A program made the position numbers and the translations under genes. Of a stretch of 64,000 nucleotides of DNA, positions 11,867 to 23,800 are shown piece after piece. The stretch spans positions 1,614,867 to 1,678,866 of the forward strand of contig CP137682.1 of NCBI GenBank assembly GCA_037976565.1, written 5' to 3'. The number at the start of each line of letters is the position of its first letter. The first letter of the stretch is position 1. Source of the DNA: Mesocentrotus franciscanus. Lineage: Eukaryota > Echinodermata > Echinoidea > Camarodonta > Strongylocentrotidae. The notes beneath the pieces are model-generated. The model saw only the letters and a program-made list of their open reading frames with translations, was not told the origin of the DNA and made no database searches.

Positions 11867-13660
11867 AGACATAGTTACTGATAACAAGTTTATGAAACAG
11901 GATCCAGCATTTCTGCAGGCGTCGCTAGACCCCCGTTTAGAAGGGGAGGGGGATGTTGGATTTTGTTCTATTTTAAATATTGGTAGCTCAAAAGCCCCCT
12001 GCATGAAGCAAGTTCGCAGATACGATCTTTGCATGGGCAGTTTGTTTTTGTTCTTTTACATTCCTGATTCCATAATTGAAAATATATAACAATCGGAGAA
12101 CATCTAGACAGATAGATTGGAAATGTCTAGATTCGTAATGTGCTTTTATGTTTTATGACTATTTGGAAACATTGTGTATTGAATAATTTATATGATTGTG
12201 TCGAAGTATAAAGAGAGGCCATGATTAAAATCAAATTTTACCTCCATTATCAAGTTACGTTGCTTAGGACAGTTTAACCTCATATCATATTGTAAAATTT
12301 ACAGAGAGAAAGAAAGCAGAGAAAGAGGGTGATATTAAGTTTTATAGAATTACAACGTAAACAAGAGAGATAAGAAAGAGGATAATGCGAGCTCTCGGAC
12401 GTACAAAACATTCGCTGTTATCCTCAATGCAATTTAATTTGATGATCACTCTTATTAATCGATATCGTTGTCATGACGAAAGTTGTATGGTCAATATAAC
12501 CATTATATGAACACTTCTCATCAGTTTAATCAGCGAACCAAGAATGCAATAGCAACGAAGGTCAAACACATTGACAATAGCTTTGTTTCTATATGCTTGG
12601 ACTGTACATTTCTATAGGCATACGTAATTATCGAATGCTATCATCAACCGCGTACACGGTGCATACATTATGGAAAATTAGTAGTATTGCTCTAGTTTAA
12701 CTCGCTCTGTTCAGAATATATATAATGAAGCGTATTCTTACGTGCTGTTTGCCTCGAGATAATACAAAATTTCATTCGAGTATAATGTAAAGGCGCATGC
12801 TGTAGAGAACTCTGTGCGTTATTATATGCGCTATATAGATAAGCACTCATTATTTAATTTTTTTAAATGATAGATCGCAAGACCTGATGTTGCCATCAAA
12901 ATTGATGAAAAGCTTGTCATTGTTGTTGTTGTTTTTATCATCATTATCATTATTATAATAAGTAATGTTATTATCATTATTATAATTATCATATCTAATT
13001 TTATTATGATTTTTATTATTATAATAATTATTATTGTTATTATTAATAATACTAATATTATTATTTTAATAATTATAACTATTGTTATTATTATTACCAT
13101 TATTGTAATTATTATTCTAGTAAGTGCGGTAGTAGTAGTAGTAATAGCAGCAGGAGTAGAATTATATTTATAGTTATAAAACACAACTTTGCATGAATCG
13201 TGTAACTCTTGGCTTACTCTTTGCTTTCTTCCGTGCTCTACCCATTTCCCTTGCCTACCTTTAATGGACCTCTTACACTCTCTATTATTATTATTATTAT
13301 TATTATTAGAAGTAGTAGTATCAGAAATGCCTCAGATCTACGCACATGTCCTATATGCTGTATCTGTTTGTCCCTCTCTCTTCCATGTCCACTCCTTCTC
13401 TCTCTCTCTCTCTCTTCATCTATATGTCTCTAATTTGTTTCCCTCGATCTTTCTCACCATCCGGTGATCTGATCTATCTGACACACACACACACACACAC
13501 GCAATCTCTTTCTCTCTCTGTCTCTTTCTATCTGCCCCCTCTGTCTCTATCTGTCTCGCTCTCATACAATTTTTCTTTTTCAAAACACAGAACGATTATT
13601 ATGTGTCTTATGACCGACGAAAATCATTTGAAAATCAGAAAAAATTGCTATGTACCCCAT
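11867..13660. repeat. Duplicated block, copy 3
   Basis: Continues the shared order: 'gaaacaggatccagcatttc', 'gagctctcgg', a diverged ccgcgtacacggtgcata segment at about 12645, 'gacctgatgttgccatcaaa', AT-rich tract, one 105-bp module at about 13184, then TC- and CA-rich microsatellites (13375-13560). The 12.4-12.84 kb part is almost identical to 15.9-16.33 kb, so those two copies are the youngest pair. Confidence 0.75.
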
Positions 13661-14100
13661 TTTCTTTTATTATAAATGAACAAAGGGAGTTTTTAACGCT
13701 ACTATATCTTTACCGATTCTACAGAACGACCTACTATATATTTCCAACATCAATGCGATACAGTGCATGACTGCTGTATTGGGGCTTGACAAGTTATAAG
13801 AGGAAGTGGAAGCCGAGTGGAGGTTCGAACTCTGCTCAGAACACGTTCGCAACTACTTTAAAAAAATCAACGCAAGTGCAATTTCAATACCATTTTATAG
13901 TCCCATAGAAATCATGTTCGGATATTGTAATACCTCATTTTAATGTTGGCACATTCCAATAGGTGACGCGTAAGGCTAATGAAGTTGGATTAAGTGGATT
14001 CTCGAAAGTAGTTGCTATCGTGTTCCATAAAGTTTGTTATCAATAACAAATTACAATCATTATAAGCTACTGAAAACTTAGCCTTTGACTGGCTGTGAGC

Positions 14101-15368
14101 CAGAGGCGGCGGAGCGTCTTTCGAAGTGGGGGAGGGCACCAACACAAAAGGGCACTTTCTGGGAAATACGGGCACCTACAAAGGGCAACCTTAAAGCAAA
14201 AATATACCATCTTGAGACATTGGTATATACCCCTACATTACACTTACGTTATCAGGGATGATTTCAATGTTTGTTTCTCTCTTTACATTATTTACATGGT
14301 CCGAGATACTGGTTAAGCATCATACATGTACTTTCAGTTGGTTGAGATGGTCTGAATATTTATTTGCGAACGAGCGAAGTGAGCGAGGTTGCAGTGCGAA
14401 AAATTACATCTTATAAAGAGGAAAAACAATCCTGATTGAGTTTAAGCACAATTTCATCATGAAAGACTGAAATGATCTGTAATAAGAAACATAATTATCC
14501 ACTTAAAATGCGAGCGAGCTTTGGGTGAAATTAAAGAAAAGGTTGCTCTTAGTCGCTTTAAATTAGGAGCATATTTTTTGGTGAAAGAAAAAGGGGGCAC
14601 ATATCCAAAGGGAAAAGGACACTTATCAGAAAAGAAAAAGAGCACATGTCAAAATAAAAAGAGGAATTTCCAGAGGTAAAATGGGGAACTTATCGCACCT
14701 AATAAGGGGTACTCACCAGAGATGAAAAAAGGCACTTATGAGAACGGAAAAGTCGCACTTACTACAAAGGAAAAAGGGCAATTGTCAGAAGGAAAATGGC
14801 ACTTATTAAAAAGGAAAAGAGGCACGTGTCAACATAAAAGGGGTACTTATCAGAGATGAAAAGGGCCACTTATTATAGAGTTAAAATGGGTACCTCTCAC
14901 ATTTCAATGAGTGCACTCAACGGAGATAAAAAAAAACAAAGGGGGGTACTTAACACCTTGAAAAGGGGACATACAAAGGAAAGATATACTTGTCAAATTA
15001 TAAGGAACACCTCTCAGATTTGAAAAGAGGCAATTATAAGAGGTGAAGGGGCACTCACCTGAGACGAGTAGGGGCACTTTTGAGAATTGAAAAGGGCATT
15101 TATTACAAAAGAAAAGGGCATTTGTTAATGTAAAATGGGCACCCTTCAAATATGAATCGGGGCAATTATCATAGGTGAAGGAGGCACTTATCAGAGGTGG
15201 TAAAAGGCACTTATAGGAATGTGGCACGGACACCTATTAGAAATAAAAAGAGGTACTTATCTGAAATAAAAGGGGGCACTTTTCTAATGTAAAAAGGGAC
15301 ATTTTAGGGGTACCTGAAAAGGTGTGGGGGCCACTGTGCCTCCCTGCCCCCCTCGGCTCCCGCCTCTG
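14101..15368. mobile_element. hAT-like ggcac element, copy 3
   Basis: Left end cagaggcggcggagcgtc, right end ctcccgcctctg, flanked on both sides by ctgtgagc (14093-14100 and 15369-15376). The interior is a ggcac-type degenerate tandem array without a transposase. The flanks match copy 1 exactly, which means the insertion happened once and the whole region was copied afterwards. Confidence 0.8.
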
Positions 15369-15376
15369 CTGTGAGC

Positions 15377-16500
15377 AGACAATAGTTACTGATAACAAGT
15401 TTATGAAATAGGATTCAGCATCTATGCAGGCGTCGCTAGTTTTAGAAGGGGAGGGGGATGTTGGATTTTTTTTTCTTCTTTCAATCATCGATAGCTCAAA
15501 AGGCCCTGCATTGAGCGAGTTCGCAGATACGATCTGTACATGGGTAGATTGTTTTTGTTCTTTCATATTCCTGATTCTAAAATAAAAATATATAACAATT
15601 GGAGGACATCTATACAGAAAGACAGGAAATGTCTAGATTTGTAATGTGTTTTTATGTCTTATGACTATTTGGAAACATTATGTAAAAGGCTATAATCAAC
15701 ATCAAATTTTACTACCATTATCAGGTTACGTTCCCTAGGACATTTTAACCTCATATGATATTGTAACATTGATACAGTGAAAGAAAGAAGAGAAAGAGGG
15801 TGATATTAAGCTTTATAGAATTACAACATAAACAAGAGAGATAAGAAAGAGGATAATGCGAGCTCTCGGACGTACAAAACATTCGCTGTTATCCTCAATG
15901 CAATACAATTTGATTACCACTCTTATTAATCGATATCGTTGTCATGACGAAAGGTGTATGGTCAAAAAACAGGTCAATATAACCATTATATGAACACTTC
16001 TCATCAGTTTAATCAGCGAACCAAGAATGCAATAGCAACAAAGGTCAAACACATTGACAAGAGCTTTGTTTCTATATGCTTGGACTGTACATTTCTATAG
16101 GCATACGTAATTATCGAATGCTATCATCAACCGCGTACACGGTGCATACATTATGGAAAATGAGTAGTATTGCTCTAGTTTAACTCGCTCTGTTCGGAAT
16201 ATATATAATGAAGCGTATTCTTACGTGCTGTTTGCCTCGAGACAATACAAAATTTCATTCGAGTATAATGTAAAGGCGCATGCTGTAGAGAACTCTATGC
16301 GTTATTATGTGCTATATAGATAAGCACTCATTTAATTTTTTAGAATGATAGATCGCAGGACCTGATGTTGCCATCAAAATTGATGAAAAGCTTGTCATTG
16401 TTGTTGTTGTTTTTATCATAATTATCATTATTATAATAAGTAATGTTATTATCATTATTATTATTATCATATTTAATTTTATTATGATTTTTATTATTAT
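15377..16500. repeat. Duplicated block, copy 4 (partial)
   Basis: Repeats the flank, the gagctctcgg segment (about 15858), the ccgcgtacacgg segment (about 16135), 'gacctgatgttgccatcaaa' (about 16360) and the AT-rich tract. It then breaks off at about 16500 into unrelated sequence, before any (TAG)n module. Confidence 0.7.
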
Positions 16501-17167
16501 ATATGTCAATTGTAAATGATATTCGCTTATAAAAAATAAAAACAACTTAAAACAAATCTGGAGGTAATTTTACTGGAACAATGCCTGCTCCTCCCTGCCC
16601 CCTCCCTCAGACAAACACCCCAGCCACCCACCCACCCACACACATACTCAACCACGCACCCACCCCCAAACACACACACACTACTCCCTCAGTGGATGTC
16701 TGCGAACATTCTCAACTCAAGAAAAATATACTAAATAAGTAAGTTAACCAGGCCGCAAAATAGAGTACCACTTTTAACAAGCTCACGGTGGAGAAGAAAA
16801 CAAATCTTAATTAATCTTAAGCTGCTCCCACTTTAAGAAATGTGATCCCAGCTTTCCCATTCTAATGGCTATTTCCTTTTCCTCATCCCTATAATTAAGA
16901 ATGCTTCATTTTCATCTTTTCTAAAGTTGGTACTCGCCCCCCCCCCGATCTTGACATAAATGTAACATACTTCACCATGAAAATTATAGTATTACACATT
17001 TTTATTTTATATCTCACCATTCTAAATCTTTAATTTCATCTAACTCAAAAAAGTTGTACTAAAGCCTGCCATATCCTTTGAACGCTCCCGCAAGATAAAA
17101 ATAAATGTTTGTATGTTTCTATTTCCTGCTTACAAAAATAAATTATCACCCAACAAAACCAAATCTA
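16501..17167. other. Non-coding spacer with C-rich and CA-rich tracts
   Basis: Contains a CCCA/CACA-rich microsatellite at about 16585-16685 and otherwise AT-rich DNA. No gene or transposon end is recognised. Confidence 0.5.
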
Positions 17168-17349
17168 TGTGTGTGTGTATTGGGTTTTTACAGACGTGTA
17201 TCAATCAGATATGATTATTTACGTCTGGGGACCGACCTTTAACGTCACCATCCGAAAGACGCGATTCAGTTTCGAACCTGCGTCCTCGGCTGAATCAGTT
17301 TGTAACTTCCACTGTTAGCTGGATTACAGGCGCACGCCACAACGCCTAT
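17168..17349 (-). mobile_element. SINE with a 7SL-like head, copy 1
   Basis: Read on the minus strand it begins taggcgttgtggcgtgcgcc, continues tgtaatccagctaac, later has a box-B-like ggttcgaaactg, and ends in a conserved tail 'ggtcggtccccagacgtaaa' plus a CA-rich terminus. The first 35 bases align well with the 5' domain of 7SL RNA (gtggcg, cctgta, tcc, agcta). A copy in the other orientation at 31564-31745 shows the same head and tail. No protein coding. The pol III origin is inferred. Confidence 0.75.
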
Positions 17350-17639
17350 GAAGATGCTCATTAGTATATATGGCTCCATGCAATAATTTGAATGGAAATT
17401 CTTGTTGTTTTCTAATGAGTATAGTAATTCTTGGTCTAACGAATATTTCTTTTACTTTTTTTCTATAAAATCATAATCATTTTGCCCATCCCTTACCTGC
17501 AAATCATACGTTTACTGCAGTGCTTTGATAAAATAATCATAAATTGTTCTTGAACCCACATCCAAAAACTGTATTTTTTAAACTGAAATATGGAAATAAG
17601 TATTATAGCTTATAACATCAACCTCGAGGAATTGTATTA

Positions 17640-17880
17640 ACCCTGAATCACACACATACATATACACACGCACGCACACACACGCACACACACACAACGC
17701 ACGCGCACACCTTTTTTCCAGATTTTTTTACATTAGAGATTTCATTCAAAATAAATCATTACACACACACATGCACACACACACAATCTATTTCTCTCTC
17801 TTTCTTCCTCTCTCTTTCTTTCTCACACTCTCTCTCTCTCTCACTCTCTCCCTCTCTCTCACTCTCCTACACGTACAGAA
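17640..17880. repeat. CA- and TC-rich microsatellites
   Basis: Alternating (CA)n/(CG)n with acgcacacac motifs, then (TC)n. It resembles the arrangement at 13375-13560 and is followed by the same 'cttatgaccgacgaaa' sequence, so it is part of the duplicated block. Confidence 0.8.
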
Positions 17881-18110
17881 CGATATGTGTCAATCTTATG
17901 ACCGACGAAAGTCATTTAAAAATCAGCAAGATTGCTATATGTACCCCAAATACTTTTATTATAAAGGAAAAAAGGGAGTTCATTAACGCTACTATATCTT
18001 TTTCGAATCTACAGAACGACCCACCATATTTCCATCAACAATTAATGCCCTACAGTGCATGACTGCTGTATTGGTGCTTGTAAAGTTTTGAGAGGAAATG
18101 GAAGCCGAGT
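17881..18110. repeat. Tail of the duplicated block, second copy
   Basis: Sequence from 'cttatgaccgacgaaagtca' onwards is a diverged copy of about 13605-13830, including 'cagtgcatgactgctgtatt'. No coding frame is conserved between the two copies. Confidence 0.7.
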
Positions 18111-18240
18111 GGAGCTTGGATGGGCCGCCTTAATCGTTGAACGTTTAGAAGGTGTGATTAAGAAAATTGCATAAATAAAACAAGGAGCTATTCAAATATT
18201 CATGAACATGTGCATCTGTCTTGTTGTAAGACATTCTTTT

Positions 18241-18400
18241 TTAAAGCCCCACTGCACTACTTGCTCCCTCTATGTAGAAAACAAAGCCTAAGCGGTGCCC
18301 GTTGGTTAATTGAGAGCTGAGTTGATGAGATAACCACCTGTCAGTGACCACGCTAATCCCTCTAATCCCTCCTGGCCAAACTAGTGCAGAGGGGCTTTAA
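18241..18400. mobile_element. TTAA-flanked MITE, family A, internally deleted copy
   Basis: Starts ttaaagccccactgcactac and ends ctagtgcagaggggctttaa, giving inverted ends and a TTAA on each side. The full-length relative is at 45919-46125. TTAA targets are typical of piggyBac and some Kolobok elements. No transposase is present. Confidence 0.8.
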
Positions 18401-18419
18401 ACAATGAGGAGGATTGAGC

Positions 18420-18690
18420 TCTGGATAATAATAATAATAATATAAAGCATTTGTAATGCGCCAACTCCACATGACTAATGTGTTCGAGGCGCAATGAAGA
18501 AGAAAAATACAAGTACACGAAAATACACAAAAATGGAACAACAACAATGTGAAAGTAAATCTACTGGAAAGCCGCTTTGGACAAATGAGTTTTGTCAACT
18601 GTTTTGTCAACTGTCGTCTCAGGACTGCGTGGTTTTGACAAGCACTGTCAATTAGATGCCTGCCCTTTCCACCCAAGATCATACGGGCGA
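18420..18690 (-). mobile_element. LINE/SINE 3' tail fragment with (ATT)n end
   Basis: On the minus strand the sequence runs to ggcgcattacaaatgcttta followed by (TTATTA)n. That microsatellite-like end after a 'gcgc...ttata' motif is characteristic of CR1/L2-type retroposon tails. No reverse transcriptase remains, so only the tail is called. Confidence 0.55.
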
Positions 18691-18699
18691 GTCATAGTA

Positions 18700-19555
18700 T
18701 AAATCCAATGCTTATCAACATCTGAATGGCCAAATGCCACATGATTGCAATTGTCTTTTTTGGAGACTCATTATTCTTAAATGGCTATGCTCAAGCATGT
18801 GTGAATGGTACGATTCTAATTGCATATCATCTTACACGGTATTAATGTATGTTTATTTTGATATATGAAAGATGATTATTTGAAAATGTTAACGATACAT
18901 AATGTACACTGGGGGTGGGTCCCCTTAATAAGGAAAAAAGATAATAAAAACAAAGAGACATACTAAGAAGAACAAAAACAAAACAAACTGGCAGAAAAAC
19001 AAGCTAACTGACTTAAGACAGAAAAACAACAACACCAAAACAAGCAATCGGTGGTTTTCAGGTGACGGGTAATATATGTTATACTCTTCGGATAGAGACT
19101 TGTTGGAGACATTAGATCTCGATTTTGTCATATAGAGCATTTTCTTTTTTTACAAAAAAGCTTGAGCGTGACTGTCTCTTAAAATCTACCACAGGATAAT
19201 TTTAAAAGCAATTTATTTCAAAGCACCCTTGCATGATTAATAAAGCATCTGCCCTAACAAATATACCAGATACATAAAAAGAAAGTGCAAACAATTCTGC
19301 ACATATTGTATCCATTCAGTTGCATGGCCACATTGTATTTGATGCAAGGAATTTCAAAGGGAAAATAAGCCTTAAAATCCTTAAATTGGCAAAAGGCTAA
19401 ACAGAGAATGATCATCAAACAAAAATGTCAATATTTAAACATTTTTTAACAAAGCTCATAACAATGCATCTTGTTGTCTGAGACAGGGTATTCAATTCGA
19501 ACAATGCAAACAAAAAAATGTATTTAATTGTTGCCAATTTAAAGAAGACAAAGTG
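18700..19555. other. AT-rich DNA, nothing recognised
   Basis: No gene, RNA or repeat boundary is visible. The minus-strand frame at 18925-19140 is low-complexity F/L/V and not convincing. Confidence 0.4.
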
Positions 19556-19559
19556 ATCA

Positions 19560-19740
19560 TCGGTGTGTTGGCTCAGTCAGTACCGGGAGGTCGTGGGTTC
19601 GAGCCCCGGCTGCGTCACACCAAAAGACGTTAAAAGATGGGAGTTGCTGCTACCTTGTTTGGCGTTCAACAATATAAGGGGATAGAGCAATGTCGATCTG
19701 GCGCTGCTCAGTGGCTGCCGGGCTCACGATCAATTGGGCA
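19560..19740 (+). mobile_element. tRNA-derived SINE
   Basis: The head has a box A (ttggctcagtcagta) and a perfect box B (gtgggttcgagccccg) at tRNA-like spacing, but lacks a full anticodon arm, so it is not a functional tRNA. The body continues 'caaaagacgttaaaagatgg' and 'gggagttgctgctaccttg', a layout common in echinoderm tRNA SINEs. The 3' limit is approximate. Confidence 0.75.
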
Positions 19741-19799
19741 AAAAGAATTTCCATTTTCGGTTTAATAAAATTTGGAGTGGACTTTAATAGATTAATAGA

Positions 19800-20600
19800 T
19801 TATTATTATCAATTATGACCTTTAAAAAATACTGTCCTAAAAGGTTTAACAAAGTAAACAGAGGAAAGCATACATTGGTGCTAGTAGAGTAGTAGGTATC
19901 ACTATGTACAAAGAAATGTTAACTGTTGCACTGTACACTGTAGTATAATCATCTATTATAATTTTCCTCATCCTTTCTTTTGAATTACGAGGTGGTATTT
20001 TATGAGGCATCATGAAACCAAATCTGTTTGTAAATGTACAATATGGTTTTTATCCATCCTAGTTACTATGCAGACCTATTCAAAAGCTATTATTTTGTAT
20101 CTCATTCCAGTATCGCACAGGAGGCACTTACAACAGATTGAATTTAGATTTAACAAAACAATTACATTTAGATTTGATCTATCTAATTTAAACCCCAAAT
20201 TTGTAATCAATGGAAACATTTAATATTGTAAGTTATATGTTGCATGGTTTGAATGTACAATATAAACAATGTAATATGTTTCTTTTTTCATTATACTTTC
20301 ATGATAAAATTAAAATATCCCTAAAGTCACATGTAGACAACAGGTTAAAATGATAAACTTTAATTTGAGAGTTAAGTAGAATCACAGTGTAAACACTGTC
20401 CTTCAGATAGGATGTTAAATAGAGGTCTCATGTAGAGGTGAGTCACCACCTTTCATGTTAAGAACCTACTACATTATTCGTATAAGAGTTAGGGGAAACC
20501 CCGGTGTAGTGGTCCACCTGCACACCCCAATCAGTTATACCGGAAGGAGAGACCAGAGGGTTACGGTGATTCAGTTCGTATTTCGCCTCCCAGGTATAGG
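19800..20600. other. Intergenic DNA downstream of LSG1
   Basis: AT-rich sequence that probably includes the LSG1 3' untranslated region at its high-coordinate end. A segment at about 20404-20440 (cagataggatgttaaataga) looks like a decayed copy of the SINE tail motif. No poly(A) signal can be chosen with confidence. Confidence 0.35.
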
Positions 20601-20684
20601 TGACGCCAAATACTTAATCATAATAACACTTCTGGGAAAATATCCAGGAATTCTATTCCTTATCAAGTCCATCCTATTTGTGAT

Positions 20685-20897
20685 CTATTTCTCATCTAGA
20701 TGGCCATACACTTTCCTCAGTTTCTCTTTTTTGCCTCTCTTCTGCTTCTTCCAAGGTTTCCCCAGGTATCTGACCCCAGCCACGCCCCCAGCCGCATCCC
20801 CAACCACGGCCACCCTAGGGGGTAACGCCTTGGTGTGTGCGACGCTAGGTTTGGAAAAGAAGCTGTCGTCCACTTTTTTGGAAGCAGATCTCTTGAC
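20685..20897 (-). CDS. LSG1: LSG1 exon 13, residues 657-726 and stop
   Basis: Encodes [17 protein letters not shown], a variable stretch, then the conserved basic tail [17 protein letters not shown] and [10 protein letters not shown] with a TAG stop at 20687-20685. The human C-terminus is GKPWKKHGNRNKKEK...YKHLDM. Confidence 0.95.
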   Translation of the reverse strand, partial: VKRSASKKVDDSFFSKPSVAHTKALPPRVAVVGDAAGGVAGVRYLGKPWKKQKRGKKEKLRKVYGHLDEK

Positions 20898-23800
20898 CTG
20901 ACAAGAAGAAAGAAGGGAATGATTAGTTTTGAGAAAGCCAACACATATTCAAAAATGTAAATGACAAAAATTTGAGAATGTTCAGCCTTTAAAATCTACA
21001 TGAAACTCACATCCCAGTCACATCAAGGAGAACATCAGACCATACAAAATTTTAATTTACCCTTAACCCTATCTTGCCTGGGCTATTTTGAAACTGCATA
21101 GCCTGGGGGCTTTAAGGCCCCCATTCAACATCTGGCCTATTTGAAAATGATAAATAATCAAGGAATCTGGAAAGAAAGACAGTGAAAACAGAGCAGAAAG
21201 AGTATCTTACCGTTTGTCCTTCTGCAGTGATCATAGGTTTGTTGGCGGATTTCTTGGGTCGTGACCCTGCTTTGACCTCACCGACCTCCGTTGATGGATA
21301 GTGCATCGAACCAAACTCTTCAGGGCTCAATTCCGGAGGAGGAATGCTGTATAATACCTTGCCCTGGTAAATTATTGAGAACAAAAAAATGTCAAGTTTT
21401 TTTAATTACACATAGTCGAGTTGTACAACGTAAAAGGCCCCCAAGACAACTGCTGAGAAGTAATATTGGTTGTTTCAATTGTGGACCACATGCTATTATT
21501 CTCAACTCTTATCCTAACCCTAACCTCATACTTTTGATGATATAAAGCTTTGAGAATTTTTTCATAAGCAAATTTTAAGTATAGTTTTAATTAAAAAAAA
21601 ACGGTATATAAATGAACACAACAAATCAAAGTGAATGATGAAAAAGGGGAACTATTTCTTAGGATGACTTACTTTGACGTAGTCTTTCAAGACAATTCTG
21701 GCAGATCTGAAGCTGTCTGGAACTCCTTTCTGTGTCATGAAGCCACGCACATCTGAACAACAAACAACAAGTTTGAAGAAATGATGCTCACAATATCTTT
21801 ACTTTTAAAAAGTGGCAATAACTGGTTATGCAAACGTAGAAGAGAAAAATTTCTATTTACTATCATATCAATGACATCCATTTGTTCATATTCCACATGT
21901 TTGATAAGAAAGAAAAAAAGAATGACCCAAAAGATCAACATAAAATAAATATGAATTCAATTCAAATAAGTATGGTTTGTTTGGAGCCAGGAGAGTGTGT
22001 CAAGTGATTAGATTTCAATGCTCTTCTGGCTCCTAACAGACAGTGTACAGGTTCCTTTAGAAAAGGTTTCAAATAGAAACAAGATAAAAGGGCGAGGAAA
22101 TGCAGTCTTTAAAGACTGGTGGCCTTTCTATGCAGTTGGTAGCTAAATCATTTATTCCTTGAATGCAGTGAGCGCTATGGCTATGGCTACAAGATCTACA
22201 GCCGAGATAATAATGCCCCTAGTCCTGGAAGCGCATAGACACATTACATCTTTCGGATGGCGAAGTTAAAGGTCGGTCCCAGACGTAAATAAACATATCT
22301 GATTGATACATGTCTGTAAACAAGTGAAACGCTCTCGGCGGTCTCGCCTGCATTACGCAATTCGATATGATGAAAAATTGAGGTTGGGACATTATTTTTA
22401 TAGGCAGGGTGGCCCATTTGCAGACCCCCGAAAATGAAATCCTCTGAATATAATAAGCATTTTGAAGTGAATATTGATTATGAATCATCAGAATAATTAT
22501 TTACTGTATCATAAGAATACAATATAATGAGATTTAGTGTATGGGTAAGACTATAAATGTTTCAATGCTTGTCAGTAATTTACAAATAAAGTTATCTAAT
22601 AAAATTTTTAAGAAAAGAGGATTTTTCAGCATCTACATCACATCACGTCTCATTAGCATAATGAGAACATTATTATGAGATATACTCCAATATATATTAT
22701 CGAAACATCAATATTGTCACCTAGCTGTAACTGATCATGTACATACTAGGCCTGGGATCGAATACTAAAATTACTATTAGAATATTCATGGGAAAGTACT
22801 TGAATGATTCGAATATTTACTTTCATGAAATATGAACAAATAACAACAATTTATTTATTAATTCTCATATTAAATTTTGAGAACATAATCCAAGTCTACT
22901 GACCTAAAATGACCTTTGACCTTGACTTTGTGACCTGGAATTTGTGTCACATGATTTGTGATACTTGATAGCCCTTGGGTACAAGTTTCATGGAATTTGA
23001 ACAAACACTTTTGAAATTATGCTAAAATTTCAAAATCTTGATGTTGATGCCACAACAAAGTCTAAGTTTCCAGACCTGAAATGACATTTGACCTTTACTT
23101 TGTCACCTAAAAGACTAATAACATGATTGGTGATACTTGATAACCCTTATGTTCAAGTTTCATGGAATAGGAATGTATACTTTCAAAATTATGATAACAA
23201 TTAAAAAATCTTAGCCTGATGCCACAACATAGTTAAGTTTGTTGACCTGAAATGACCTTTGACCTTGACCTAGTGGGCTGAAATTCTACTCACATGATTG
23301 GGGATACTTGATAACCCTTTAGTCTAAGTTTCATTGAATAAGAACTTATACTTTCAAAATTATATTACAAATTCAAAAACTTAACCTCAGGTTAAGTTTT
23401 TGATGATGATGCCACAACATAGTCTAAGTTTGTTGACCTGAAATGACCTTTGACCTTGACTTTGTGACCTGAAATTTTCCTCACATGATTGGGGATACTT
23501 GATAACCCTTTAGTCCAAGTTTCATTTAATAGGACCTTATACTTTCAAAATTATATTAACAATTCAAAAACTTAACCTTAGGTTAAGTTTGATGTTGACG
23601 CCGCCGCCGCCGTCGCCGTCACCGGAAAAGCGGCGCCTATGTCTCGCTTTTTGCTACGCAGGCGAGACAAAAACCCAATTACACACACATCGTAATGTGA
23701 TATGCAGCAAAGAAGAACAGATTATTATAATTAATGTTATTCTTCTTTCTAATAACATTATCATTATTACAAATATTTTTATTACAATTTGTCTTCTTCT

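Noticed and set aside
19560..19620. Possible tRNA gene
   Set aside because: Box A and B are good but the anticodon stem is not complete and the sequence continues into a SINE body.
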